Positions 35,601-42,003 of a DNA stretch of 64,000 bases are shown here, in pieces (positions within the stretch are counted from its first letter, which is position 1; each line of letters opens with the position of its first letter). This DNA comes from Chionoecetes opilio (taxonomy: Eukaryota; Arthropoda; Malacostraca; Decapoda; Majidae). A program made the translations under genes and the position numbers. Where the stretch lies: the NCBI GenBank assembly GCA_016584305.1, contig JACEEZ010016106.1, positions 18,501 through 82,500 on the forward strand, given 5' to 3'. The notes beneath the pieces were generated by a model. That model was not told the origin of the DNA. It searched no databases and saw only the letters and a program-made list of their open reading frames with translations.

Positions 35601-38600
35601 GCAGCATGCTCAGCGGACGTAAAAGTCCGCGGTGGGGCAGTTGATATTGGCGGTTGCCGGACAGTAAATACCAGAGTAGATAAAGTAGGAGTAGGATAAA
35701 CGTCTGGGGGTGGGTAATGGCATCGGATTTTTTTTTTTTTTTTTTTTTGGACCAGTGCTCCCCCCTATTAGTCCGGGAAAACGAGGTTTGTGTGTACATT
35801 CATGCAATAGAGTGATGGAGGTAACTGGCATGTTGGTGTTAGTCTTAAGGTGTGGATGGTTTAGCTATATCTTTGTTGAGTTGAGGTTAACCCTTCACAT
35901 CCAGATCTTTCCTTTGCTATAAAAAATTGTCTGTTGTTAAGCCATAAAATTACGAATCGTAACTTAATATACCAAATTAGTTAGTCGACAAGGATGCTAA
36001 ACAGTTAACTATCTATAAAATAGTGCTTATATTCACTAAAATTTGTCTAATGGTAGTCAAATCACAATGGAAATTATGTTCTGGGCCTCAAGGGCCCACC
36101 TTACCTGACCTGACTTTGACCTGACCTTGACCCAACAGTCTGTCATCCAGCGGCCTGAGGTCAACATATCAACCCCTGTCAAGGAGTTCCTGGCCTATGG
36201 CTCTGATGCTTCAATCTCCTTCGTCAAGAAACCTTTAGAGTTAAATGTTCCTCGCCTAGACAAGGTACGTCACCAAGCCTCTTGAAAGTAAACATTAGTT
36301 ATAGTCTATATAGTCTTTTTTTTTTTTATTATGGTAAAAATGCAGTAAGGAAGCCACGCCCCCTGCCTCCCCTTCTATTCTACGGGGCAGCTGATTGGTG
36401 CACTTCTCGTATCACTACCCATCACAATATCTTCACTACTTAACCCCTCCACTGCGGCTGGTACAAATACGGTCTCTCAGCTATCTAAGGGTTCACTGCG
36501 GCTGGTACATATAGGGTTTCTGTATTTAAACTGTGCGCTCAATGATGTTGTGGGTAAATATTCGCTGTGATAGGCTTGTATGGCAACAGTGTCAAGTGTT
36601 GCGATACAATAGAACCTCTTTTTCTGCTTGCGTGATTTAGTGTGACTAATAAGGTCAAGCGGTACAGTACGACGTGTTGACGCTGCCGCGCCCTCTACTT
36701 CAATGGCGAGGCTAAATAGTCAAGATATTCAACATATTCTTGATGGATATAAAACAGAAGTATGAATGAATGAATGAATGCATGAATGAAGCATTTATGT
36801 ACCAAAATGAGCTGCATTATGTTGAGTAGTAAGTAGTTTCATTGTGCGTCTGGCAGCACGGTCACGGCCCTGTTGCTGCACTCTGACGTAACTCCTCACT
36901 TAGCTGGTAGCCTCCACCATGACGAAGCATAGATTTTCTGGTATGGAATGAGCATCCTATTCATTTAGGCACTTCAAATATGATAAGTACCTATTTTATA
37001 TTTTAATTAAACCTGCCGCACAGGAGGGCAGGCCTAATAATTTGATATCAGCAGTGAAGGGTTAACAGTGCGTGCCCATTGGACACAGCAATCTTCACTA
37101 CAAAGGGTGTTTTGATTTTGTCACCCTTTGTAGTGAAGATTGCTGTGTCCAGTGGTCACGCACTGTTAAGTAGTGAAGATATTGTGATTGGTAGTGATGA
37201 TATGAGGAATGCACCAATCAGCTGCCCCGTATGAATAGAAGGGGAGGCAGGGGGCGTGGCTTCCTTACTGCATTTTGACCATAATAGAAAAAATAGACTA
37301 CAGTGAAGGAGACTATTGCATAGGTCATGAGATAAATGATCACACTTCCAATAAAGTGTTCAATAGCTCATGATTAATAGCATCATCAAAATGCAAATAT
37401 ATTCATACAAAAACTTTAAATGGTATCACTTATAACATTATCTTCAAGCTGGAAAAGCGTAGATTTAAAAAAGAAATAGGGAATAACTGGTTCACAAATA
37501 GGGTGGTAAATGATTGGAATGGACTCAGTAGACAGGTAGTTAGTGCGGAGTCATTAGGGAGCTTTAATTTAAAAGGAGGCTAGACAATTTCATGGATGGG
37601 GATGAAAGGTGGATGTAGGTAGTGTTAAGTAACAGGAACTACCTCGTGTAGGTCTCGCGGTCTCTTGTAACTTCCTTATTTTCTTATGTTCTTATATTCA
37701 TAACTTATACATTAATTGTATATATCACTCATAACTCATATGTCTATCTCATTTATTCTATTGAGTTATTTATTATCTAACTCATCTATCACACACTCAT
37801 CTTCTATTATTTTTTGTTTTCAGCTCTTTGCCAAAACCATGTCAGGTGTCTTCCATAGTCTGAAAACGGCACTTCCCAGTTTTGAGTCCTCGGATAGTCA
37901 TGGTGGAAGCTCAGAGGGAGGCAGCAACAGTGGGGTTCTGGGCACTGGCTCGGGGGGCGACCTGATGCTGAGGACCAGGTCAGGGGGAGGCATACTGATT
38001 GAACGCAACAAGCTGGCGGCCTTTCTGTCCAGTGGAAACAAGGGAGAGTATGAACTGAAGCTAGACATCACAGCAGAGGAAGAAGTAAGTATCTTAATAG
38101 CTCTCTCTCTCTCTCTTAATATCTATCGCTCTCGCTCTCTCGCTCTCGCTCTCTCGCTCTCGCTCTCGCTCTCTCGCTCTCACTCTCGCTCTCTCTCTCG
38201 CTCTCTCGCTCTCTCTCGCTCTCGCTCTCGCTCTCTTGCTCTCGCTCTCTTGCTCTCGCTCTCTCGCTCTCTCTCTCGCTCGCTCTCTGGCTCTCTCGCT
38301 CTCTCTCTCTCAAGTGGCTTCAACATATAATGCTAAGATGGAATACAGTATAAACCTGTGATATATACTTATACATCACATAAACACCGTCGGTTGAAAG
38401 CACATCCGTTGAGTAATGCGGGAACAACCACGTGTAGGTCTCGCGGCTTCTTGTAGCTTCCTTATTTTCCTATGTTCTTATGCCTCCCGTCTCACACCAG
38501 GACTGCCAGATTGAAGCCTCTATCATCATGGAGGTATCAGGAACACATCATGAACTCGTAGACACAGCGTACGAGGCTAAAGAAACGCGCTCCATCTTGA

Positions 38601-40979
38601 CGCCAGACTCTCACTTCATGCCAGAGACCCAACACCAGCACCATCACTCTGTCCTCGTGGGTTGTTGTGACGTTGGTATGAAGAGTCCGGTGTATCCCGT
38701 GCCTCCCTATCTACCTCCCCCGGGACCCAGACCTCCAGCTGATGGTTGTGATGATGATGATGCTCCCTCTCGACGCAGCAGCAACCAGGACTCAATCAAT
38801 GGTATGTTTGTAGGACTCCATGTAGGAACTGAAAACCTGGCTTGAATCTCCTTAACTATACTCCCTACCACACTAACCACACACCCTACCACACAACGCA
38901 CACTCCCTGCGATGTAACCCTCACGACCTCTTGCAGCTTCCTGTACTTAACCCCTTGAGACCCAGAACGTAATTTCCATTGTAATTTGGGTATCATTAGA
39001 CAATTTTTAGTGAATATAAGCAATATTTTATACCTATGACCTGTTTAGTATCCTTGACAACTAACTAATGTGGTATATTAAGTTATTTTTCGTAATTTTA
39101 TGGCTAACAACAGACAAATTTTTTTTATAGCCAAGGAAAGATCTTGCGGTGAAGGTGTTAATAATCTGATATTGTCTTTTCAAAATCGTAACTTCATGTT
39201 TCGTTCCACTTTGCAGAGGAGGATGGCAGAGGTTCCTGGGACAACTGGCCTCTGTCTGTGGGTGTGTTGGAGGTAGTGGTGGAGCTGCTGGGCCCCTGTG
39301 ACCACCCCATCACCCGCCAGCCCTGCGTCACCCTCCTCATCCGCACCTTTGCCAAGATTGCTCACAAGTGGCTGCAGGTATGTCCTCCAGGCTGTATAGG
39401 AATATTGATTACATTTATTTTTTTATTCTTTACTTTCTTTTTTAGTTGTATTTTCTTTTTTGTTTACATTTTTTTAAAACATATTTTTTTTTTTTTCTAT
39501 AATTTTTTTTTAACATCACAAAGGACTGTTCAAGGGCACATATAAAGAGGTAATAAAAAACCCTAATGAAGACAGTAAGAGAATAAAGAAACGGGAGTGG
39601 GCCAATTTAGTTCGGTATCCAGTATAGTTGAGTCTGTTACCTTTGAGTCAGACACCTGGGTAACAAGAAGGTTGATGTGTAGGCAGTATTTGTAGGCTGA
39701 TTCATAACACATAGCTGAGCTCATAGCAGATTTGTAGGCTAAAGTACACTTCCAATTTTTTATGCCAATTTCAGGCTGAGCTTGAACATTTGTTCAGTGA
39801 GAGTAACAGTGTGGAGTACATCCAGACGCTGAGGGAGACCATTCTGGGGTCCCTGGAGGCTCAGACGCCCCCGCCGCCCTCCTTTGAGGAAGTCCGGGAG
39901 TCCAGGGAAAAGCTGAAAGGAGCAGTGAAAGACTTCATTCCAGGTAGGCTGATGGAGGGCCGTGTAGGATACAACCAATGCTATCCTCCTCCTCCTCCTC
40001 CTCTTCCTCCTCCTCCTTTGAGATTTGTGATCATCCAGCTTTGTGCTTTGTTAACCCCTTGAGGCACAGAACGTTATTTCCATTGTAATTTGGGTACCAT
40101 TAGACGATTTTTAGAGAATATAAGCAATATTTTATAGCTATGACCTGTTTAGTATCCTTGGCCACTAACTAATTTGGTATATTCAGTTATTTGTAATTTT
40201 ATGGCTCGACAACATACAATTTTTTATAGCAAAGGAAAAATCTGGGCGTGAAGGGGTTAGTGTGCTGTAAAGACCCTCTAGGAGATTACACAGCACTACT
40301 CCCTATGTTAGCTATCACGTGCTGATGTATGTATTGACACACGGCCTTGGAAACCCTTGAGGCAATAGCTATGACACCATATTTATGCCATGGTGTTAAT
40401 GATGCAACAGTTATGATGCCAGCCAGCTTCCCCCCAGTGCATGAAGAACATAAGAACATCAGACAATAAGGAAGCTACAAGATGCCGTGAGACCTACACG
40501 TGGTAGTTCCTGTTACTTAATACTACCTATATCCCCGTTTCATTCCCATCCATGAAATTATCCAGCCTCCTTTTAAAGCTCCCTATTGACTCCGCACTAA
40601 CCACCTGACGACTGAGTCCATTCCAATCATTTACCACCCTATTTGTGAACCAGTTTTTCCATATTTCCTTTTTAAATTACACTTTTCCAGTTTGAATCCG
40701 TTACTTCTTGTTCCACCCTGCTTACTAGCCGTAAGAACTTTTCCTACATCTCCTTTATTGTATTCCTTGATGAATCCGTTATGATGCCAGCCAGCTTCCC
40801 CCTTGCATGATGGTGTTGCAGGCATGGTTCAGGTTTTGCTGGGAAGGGAGGTGACTCAGGGGGCTGCCATGCGGGTGGTGGACTCCTTGCAACACCCACC
40901 CGTCATGACCGACCTGGGCCTCCACCTGCTTGACCTACTGGCCTCACAACTGCTGCCCGGCCCCCCACCCACCCCGTGA
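18863..40979 (+). CDS. SNX19: Sorting nexin 19-like gene, 14 exons
   Basis: SNX19-family proteins are membrane-anchored sorting nexins of the endolysosomal/ER contact system; the PX domain binds phosphoinositides. Fourteen exons join with matched phases into 1,323 codons plus TGA, without a frame break. Domain order: hydrophobic, cysteine- and tryptophan-rich N-terminal segments (residues about 5-48); PXA domain (about 130-290, with LPWY near its start and LLHYLPVEVTRCDL near its end); long acidic, serine-rich linker (290-800); PX domain (about 808-970, with the KRRFREF motif); low-complexity spacer; Nexin-C domain (about 1165-1323) ending LLDLLASQLLPGP. This order and the FVKKP motif after the PX domain match SNX19 rather than SNX13, SNX14 or SNX25. 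The true start is uncertain: an in-frame TGA lies just before exon 1 (18849-18851), so the initiator is either in an upstream exon or the in-frame ATG at 18915. The protein is longer than vertebrate SNX19, mainly in the linker. Confidence 0.9.
19118..19205 (+). mobile_element. CR1-like LINE tail in SNX19-like intron 1
   Basis: GGATGTAGGCAGTGTTAAGT, ACGTGTAGGTCTCGCGGCCT and the TTCTTATGTTCTTAT tail, directly before the exon 2 acceptor. Confidence 0.75.
19211..19454 (+). CDS. SNX19: SNX19-like exon 2 (start of PXA)
   Basis: Completes the CAG codon split across intron 1 and continues CFSVLERVVDRG, then a glycine run encoded by GGT repeats, then LVLPWYTLVSPDS, the opening helix of the PXA domain. 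Donor GTCTGT follows 19454. The acceptor TCATAG lies about 6 bases after a CR1-like LINE tail. Confidence 0.85.
19706..20707. mobile_element. hAT-type element with broken BED finger gene
   Basis: Ends AAAAGGTGGGCAC and TGCCCACCTTTG, flanked by 8-base duplications CGAAACAC (19698-19705) and CGAAACAT (20708-20715). Subterminal CGCTAATCCGCTAA repeats on both sides. Carries a minus-strand BED zinc-finger reading frame (20000-20490). Confidence 0.8.
20000..20490 (-). pseudogene. BED zinc-finger protein fragment, frameshifted
   Basis: N-terminal frame: MKMDRFLTPSPASSRPGS to KVKCMICNKEI. The finger continues only in another frame: SNYNMKSHYERQHRGEYPNL. Together C-x2-C and H-x4-H make one BED finger, as found at the N-terminus of hAT transposases. 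The frame change lies inside the finger at about 20245 (a sequencing error is possible). The catalytic domain is absent. Confidence 0.65.
20921..21498 (+). mobile_element. Non-autonomous Helitron (complete, 578 bp)
   Basis: Starts TCTATAATAATATGATCGAA after ACATTAA and ends with GC hairpin CCGCCCGGAGGGCGG, then CGGCTAG, followed by TTAAACAT. The intact host sequence in the copy at 30583 reads ACATTAATTAAACAT, so insertion was precisely between A and T with no duplication. Internal TGGGTGAGTGAATGGG minisatellite at 21150-21350. No Rep/helicase. Confidence 0.85.
21682..22603. mobile_element. Inverted-repeat element rich in TATCGTGAC motifs
   Basis: About 40-base terminal inverted repeats: CCCTTCACACATT and ATAATCGAACCAC on the left mirrored by GTGGTTCGATTAT and AATGTGTGAAGGG on the right. 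Both sub-terminal regions are packed with CGTGAC/TCGTGA motifs. The centre (21990-22320) is C-rich. Not assigned to a superfamily. Confidence 0.6.
23329..23538 (+). mobile_element. TTAA-flanked MITE (piggyBac-like), copy 1
   Basis: Starts TTAACCCCTTGAGACCC and ends TGGGCGTGAAGAGGTTAA. About 210 bases. Ends 36 bases before exon 3. Confidence 0.8.
23575..23712 (+). CDS. SNX19: SNX19-like exon 3 (PXA)
   Basis: 46 complete codons, IKDVLEEMLGDMCCRV to YQRALKK, an amphipathic helical part of PXA. Acceptor TTTGTGCAG, donor GTAATA. The preceding intron (4.1 kb) is filled by nested mobile elements. Confidence 0.9.
23735..24039. mobile_element. Tigger/pogo-like MITE with TA flanks
   Basis: CAGTAGAACCTCTCATATTC at the left mirrored by GATACGAGAGGTTTTACTG at the right, TA on both sides. 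Internal direct duplication of ATTCTAGGTGTATRTATATA with GGAAATTTCGACCCC. Confidence 0.7.
24244..24454 (+). mobile_element. TTAA-flanked MITE, copy 2
   Basis: TTAACCCATTGAGACCCAGA to TCTGGGCGTGAAGAGGTTAC; the right TTAA has changed to TTAC. Confidence 0.75.
24581..25409 (-). mobile_element. TTAA-flanked MITE, copy 3, split by hAT
   Basis: Reverse orientation: starts TTAACCCCTTGAAGCCC and ends GGGCCTCAAGGGGTTAA. Interrupted by the hAT element at 24676-25282. Confidence 0.8.
24676..25282. mobile_element. Non-autonomous hAT element with perfect 8-bp TSD
   Basis: Ends CAGTGGTGGGCGCCG and CGGTTTGGTGCCCACCTTTG; flanking duplication CAAATTAG at 24668-24675 and 25283-25290. Subterminal GTTAACTTCGTTAACCGTTA repeats. 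No transposase. Confidence 0.85.
25986..27571 (+). CDS. SNX19: SNX19-like exon 4 (end of PXA and disordered linker)
   Basis: Long exon of 1,586 bases. The first 95 codons finish the PXA domain (YKPLHPALKSQ, LLHYLPVEV, VLQAFVDLL). The rest is an acidic, Ser/Glu/Lys-rich linker with no recognisable fold. The open frame runs on past the real donor (AAGCTCAG/GTATGA) into a MITE, where it stops at 27597-27599; the splice at 27571 is chosen because it keeps phase with exon 5. Confidence 0.9.
27588..27798 (+). mobile_element. TTAA-flanked MITE, copy 4
   Basis: TTAACCCCTTGAGGCCC to GGCGTGAAGGGGTTAA, starting 17 bases after the exon 4 donor. It supplies the stop codon that ends the unspliced open frame. 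Confidence 0.8.
27947..28585 (-). mobile_element. Tc1-like element with long TIRs and transposase N-terminus
   Basis: Arms of about 210 bases (27947-28155 and 28370-28585) are inverted copies (CGCCAAAATATTGTTCG against CGAACAATATTGTGGCG). Between them, minus strand from 28313, is MGGKKHLKNEQINVIATLHK, then a stop, EISRIVGVTRKCVMRWVRTF, a Tc1-type helix-turn-helix. The catalytic DDE domain is deleted. Confidence 0.75.
28564..28695. repeat. 32-bp tandem array grown from the Tc1-like end
   Basis: Four copies of AACAATATTGTGGCGCATAG plus TGTCCAGTCTGT. The first 20 bases are the transposon terminus, the last part its flank. Confidence 0.85.
28799..28868 (+). mobile_element. CR1-like LINE tail before exon 5
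   Basis: AGGAACCTAACTACCACGTG, TAGGTCTCGCGGTCTTTTGT and TTCTTATGTTTTTAT, 8 bases before the acceptor of exon 5. Confidence 0.7.
28877..29037 (+). CDS. SNX19: SNX19-like exon 5 (linker)
   Basis: Encodes SLLTERESQHSLGSL to KDSSGSL. Acceptor AACTTCAG and donor GTACAG. CR1-like tails abut both sides: one ends about 8 bases before the acceptor and another starts within 3 bases of the donor. Confidence 0.85.
29040..29115 (+). mobile_element. CR1-like LINE tail after exon 5
   Basis: ACAGGAACTAACACGTGTAG followed by CTTCCTTATGTTCTTATG, starting at the exon 5 donor. Confidence 0.7.
29150..30025 (-). mobile_element. Jockey/CR1-type LINE, 3' part, degenerate
   Basis: Minus-strand frames give the end of a reverse transcriptase: SKTQFLHLSTRQNL, LGLSFIKNLNWKSHISSLAK, ALYRGLIHQCMEYISHVWGG, NRVESKAFHLINSSPLT, VASLALFYRYFHAHC, and WNSLPVSIFPLSYDLNLFKR. 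Frameshifts join the pieces. A 3' UTR with GGACTGGCCAAGGGCACAAC lies near 29170. Confidence 0.8.
30125..30381 (+). mobile_element. CR1-like LINE 3' end
   Basis: Encodes KNWFTNRVVNDWNGLSRQVV, then ESLGSFKRRLDTFMDGDERW and the TTCTTATG tail. Confidence 0.8.
31170..31900. mobile_element. Second Tigger-like element nested in the first
   Basis: CAGGAGAACCTCATTTAACC and mirror GGATAAACGAGGTTCTCCTG, TA on both sides. It contains a LINE 3' fragment with poly-A (31524-31796). Confidence 0.8.
31524..31796 (+). mobile_element. LINE 3' fragment with poly-A, third nesting level
   Basis: Same family as 29150-30025: CACTGGTAAACTCTGGAACT, GGACTGGCAACTAAGCGGGC, CCCTTGGCCAGTTCCTTTGA, then an A-run. Confidence 0.75.
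32393..32568 (+). CDS. SNX19: SNX19-like exon 6 (start of PX domain)
   Basis: ASVKSVSSLESCGNG, then RVFLSVCVPSTEV and GTQYTLYTIQ, the first beta strands of the PX domain. Acceptor CTACAG follows a short TCAA repeat; donor GTGAGG. A TTAA-flanked MITE fragment begins 20 bases downstream. Confidence 0.9.
32588..32634 (+). mobile_element. TTAA MITE fragment, copy 5, truncated
   Basis: TTAACCCCTTGAGACCCAGA and GTAATTTCCATTGTA, cut off at the SINE poly-T. Confidence 0.7.
32636..32999 (-). mobile_element. tRNA-derived SINE, copy 1
   Basis: Minus strand: head GAGGCGGTAGCAGAGTGGTT (A-box) and GAGTTCGATCCCGAG (B-box), a body of about 230 bases, then poly-A (the T-run 32636-32663). A near-identical copy lies at 44295-44642. 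Confidence 0.85.
33072..33264 (+). repeat. 64-bp tandem triplication covering the exon 7 acceptor
   Basis: Three copies of TGTGTTTGTGTGTATAATAA, then CCAGGGATACTTGTAGAGAC and GAGACACAATATTTTCCAG. Each ends in an AG followed by TATGATG, at 33136, 33200 and 33264. Confidence 0.85.
33265..33386 (+). CDS. SNX19: SNX19-like exon 7 (PX domain)
   Basis: YDAIYLCETPTI, an acidic loop EEEGASEPAP, then MVLQTNCVKR, leading into the RRF motif. Acceptor TTTTCCAG is the third of three tandem copies at 64-base spacing. A partial copy of this exon lies 0.85 kb downstream. Confidence 0.92.
33415..33808. mobile_element. TTAACGAGGCGA element, split by MITE copy 6
   Basis: TTAACGAGGCGAAAATTC at the left and TTTCTCGCCTTGTTAA at the right. 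The MITE at 33456-33669 sits at an internal TTAA. Related copy at 50015-50201 lacks the MITE. Confidence 0.65.
33456..33669 (+). mobile_element. TTAA-flanked MITE, copy 6
   Basis: TTAACCCCTTGAGACCCAGA to GGCGTGAAGGGGTTAA. The empty site is seen at 50155-50180 (reverse complement GGTCTCATGCTTAA). Confidence 0.8.
34109..34250 (+). pseudogene. Partial duplicate of SNX19-like exon 7 with its acceptor
   Basis: Copies the last part of intron 6 (TGTGTATAATAACCAGGGAT, ATATTTTCCAG) and the first 89 bases of exon 7 (YDAIYLCETPTI, EEGASEPAPVSEP) with only a few substitutions. It lacks the last 33 coding bases and any good donor, so it is probably not spliced in. Confidence 0.85.
34326..34491 (+). CDS. 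SNX19: SNX19-like exon 8 (PX domain core)
   Basis: Completes the RRF motif (RFREFLTLHAALED), then VKAPNKWLNLPFSKLD and ATRKQFLEKYLQ. This is the PX phosphoinositide-binding core: RRF, the proline-containing loop and the RK helix. Acceptor TTTCCAG, donor GTATGT. Confidence 0.93.
34502..34560 (+). mobile_element. CR1-like LINE tail after exon 8
   Basis: AACAGGAACTACCTCGTGTA, GGTCTCACGGCCTCTTGTAG, TTCTTATTTTCTTA, starting 11 bases past the exon 8 end. Confidence 0.7.
34924..35796. mobile_element. Tigger-like element carrying an amplified LINE fragment
   Basis: Ends CAAACCTCGATTTCCCGGAC and GTCCGGGAAAACGAGGTTTG. Inside are a T-run, a tandem LINE-derived array (35125-35620) and another T-run. 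Confidence 0.6.
35125..35620 (+). repeat. 156-bp tandem array derived from a LINE zinc-knuckle region
   Basis: Three to four units, each with CTCCCGCCAGGTGGCAGCAT, TTGGGCACACGACA and CCCCTGGTGCAAGAAC. Unit 1 encodes GHTTFTVHLHCLRQSPDSYC, PWCKNISETIEHYLL, the C-terminal zinc-knuckle of an RNase H-type LINE. The unit is a multiple of three, so a 160-codon frame stays open. Confidence 0.75.
35887..36094 (-). mobile_element. TTAA-flanked MITE, copy 7
   Basis: TTAACCCTTCACATCCAGAT to TCTGGGCCTCAAGGG. The far TTAA is lost. It ends 45 bases before exon 9. Confidence 0.7.
36139..36264 (+). CDS. SNX19: SNX19-like exon 9 (end of PX domain)
   Basis: 42 codons, SVIQRPEVNIS to NVPRLDK, including EFLAYGSDASISFVKKP, which closely resembles the segment after PX in SNX19. 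Acceptor CCAACAG, donor GTACGT. Confidence 0.93.
36318..37300. mobile_element. Long foldback element with internal TTAA insertion
   Basis: Outer arms: ATGCAGTAAGGAAGCCACGC (36342) against GCGTGGCTTCCTTACTGCAT (37254-37273), continuing through CAGCTGATTGGTGCA and TCTTCACTACTTAA. Inner arms CAATCTTCACTACAAAGGGT against ACCCTTTGTAGTGAAGATTG. Removing 36440-37061 restores one continuous hairpin of about 360 bases. Confidence 0.75.
36440..37065. mobile_element. TTAA-flanked element inserted in the foldback
   Basis: TTAACCCCTCCACTGC at the left and GCAGTGAAGGGTTAA at the right, with TTAA duplicated at 36440-36443 and 37062-37065. No transposase. Different family from the 210-bp MITE but similar tips. 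Confidence 0.7.
37446..37698 (+). mobile_element. CR1-like LINE 3' end (uninterrupted reference copy)
   Basis: CAAGCTGGAAAAGCGTAGAT then NNWFTNRVVNDWNGLSRQVV and the TTCTTATG tail. Useful as the empty-site reference for 19590-23272. Confidence 0.8.
37824..38084 (+). CDS. SNX19: SNX19-like exon 10
   Basis: LFAKTMSGVFHSLKTALPSFE, then a Gly/Ser-rich stretch and ERNKLAAFLSSGNKGEYELKLDITAEEE. Acceptor GTTTTCAG, donor GTAAGT. A CT-rich microsatellite starts 13 bases past the donor. Confidence 0.9.
38098..38312. repeat. CT/CTCG microsatellite in intron 10
   Basis: CTCTCGCTCTCGCTCTCTCG runs of about 215 bases, 14 bases after the exon 10 donor. Acts as an extended pyrimidine tract. Confidence 0.9.
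38407..38482 (+). mobile_element. CR1-like LINE tail before exon 11
   Basis: ACCACGTGTAGGTCTCGCGG to TTCCTATGTTCTTATG, 18 bases before the exon 11 acceptor. Confidence 0.7.
38501..38801 (+). CDS. SNX19: SNX19-like exon 11 (spacer)
   Basis: DCQIEASIIMEVSG, a His-rich run, a Pro-rich run (PYLPPPGPRPP), DDDD and SRRSSNQDSIN. Low-complexity spacer before Nexin-C. Acceptor CACACCAG, donor GTATGT. Confidence 0.88.
38947..39161 (+). mobile_element. TTAA-flanked MITE, copy 8
   Basis: TTAACCCCTTGAGACCCAGA to GGTGAAGGTGTTAA. Confidence 0.8.
39217..39377 (+). CDS. SNX19: SNX19-like exon 12 (start of Nexin-C)
   Basis: EDGRGSWDNWPLSVG, then VVELLGPCDHPITRQPCVTL and IRTFAKIAHKWLQ, the first helices of the Nexin-C domain. 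Acceptor TTTGCAG, donor GTATGT. Confidence 0.92.
39480..39612 (-). mobile_element. LINE 3' UTR fragment
   Basis: ACATCACAAAGGACTGTTCA, AGGGCACATATAAAGAGG and GTGGGCCAATTTAGTTCGG match the 3' end of the LINE at 29150, with a T-run (poly-A) at the left. Confidence 0.65.
39775..39943 (+). CDS. SNX19: SNX19-like exon 13 (Nexin-C)
   Basis: AELEHLFSESNSVEYI, LRETILGSLEAQTPPPP, then EVRESREKLKGAVKDFIPG. Typical Nexin-C middle segment. Acceptor TTTCAG, donor GTAGGC. Confidence 0.92.
40051..40259 (+). mobile_element. TTAA-flanked MITE, copy 9
   Basis: TTAACCCCTTGAGGCACAGA to GGCGTGAAGGGGTTAG. Confidence 0.8.
40445..40778 (-). mobile_element. CR1-like LINE 3' end with long target-site duplication
   Basis: Minus strand encodes RSNGFKLEKCNLKRKYGKT and the NWFTNRV region. 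Flanked by direct repeats TTATGATGCCAGCCAGCTTC plus CCCCCAGTGCATGA (40411-40444) and the same with CCCCCTTGCATGA (40779-40810). Confidence 0.8.
40822..40979 (+). CDS. SNX19: SNX19-like exon 14 (C-terminus, stop)
   Basis: MVQVLLGREVTQGAAMRVVD, then MTDLGLHLLDLLASQLLPG and a proline-rich end, TGA at 40977-40979. This is the terminal Nexin-C helix pair as in SNX19. Acceptor GTTGCAG directly follows a target-site copy of a CR1 insertion. Confidence 0.92.
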
Positions 40980-42003
40980 GAGCCAGGACGCTGCCCTTCA
41001 CCCCACCATCTGCTTCTGAAGGCTCGGGAAGTATAGGCCTATGTAAGTGTCTTGATAGTTGTTGCTCCGTGAATGACTAGATATAACCACCAACAGTGGT
41101 GGCTCGTGATAAAATACAATGGAGGGACTGCAAGTTTCACACAACAGTAGGATACACAAATTTGACCTATCTCAGGTATCAGTTGTAGTTGATATTCACG
41201 GATTTCAGGGCATGGTAGTAGTGGTGGTGGTAGAAGGGATGGTGGGGGTGGTAGTGTTGGTAGTAGAGGGGATGGCTGAGGTGGTGATGGTAGAATTACA
41301 GTATTACTTGAACATAAAGTCGGTACTGCTTGATTTCAGTCTTTTCATTTAATGTCAGCTGGGATAAGTTGATTTTTTTTCAAATACTTCACTGGATTTT
41401 CCATCGTCAGAGGGTAATTAAAGAAAGCACGATTTAACCACACCGTCTACACACACTGTAAACACGAAAGAGACGAGACTTAGCTGCCTCGACTGCAGCT
41501 CATTGTTTTCACAAGTAGCGCGGCGGCGGCGCAGACATAAATCGTACAGCAAATATGAAAGTAACTTAAATTTTGGTCTGGTTTTAATGAAAATTCACTT
41601 AGTAACGTATTGAAAATAATTAAATAACATATAATTACTTTTTATTATGGTGTATTTGTTAGTAGTGTATCAATTCTGCTGTGTCTCTAAAGGCATCATA
41701 CACCTGGCAGTGAGTGTCTGGGGGTGCTGCAGCTCTGCAGTCCTATGCCACGAGCCGCCACTGACCACCAAGATGTGAATGTCAGGAGTCAGGAGATATA
41801 ACTACCAAGAAAAGAATGTCAGGAGCCAGGATGCATCTCCTCACCCCACCATCTGCTCCTGAAGGCTTGGGAAGTGTATGAGTGAGTGTCTTGATAGTTG
41901 TTGGTCCGTGAATGACTAGATCTAGCCACCAAGATGTGACTGTCAGCGTTCCCTTCCCTCCATCATGTGACTTCTCATTGATTTGTGATATGGCGATAAT
42001 AAA
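40980..42003 (+). other. Probable SNX19-like 3' UTR with AATAAA
   Basis: Non-coding sequence after the stop. An AATAAA polyadenylation signal lies at 41998-42003. Two imperfect direct repeats (around 41000-41100 and 41820-41945, sharing the CCACCATCTGCTYCTGAAGG segment) and a GGTGGTAGTR-rich run (41215-41300) lie inside. The UTR end is inferred from the signal only. Confidence 0.45.

Noticed and set aside
37716..38330. 204-codon frame joining intron 9, exon 10 and the CT microsatellite
   Set aside because: Only 37824-38084 is supported by splice sites and homology; the rest is intron and simple repeat.
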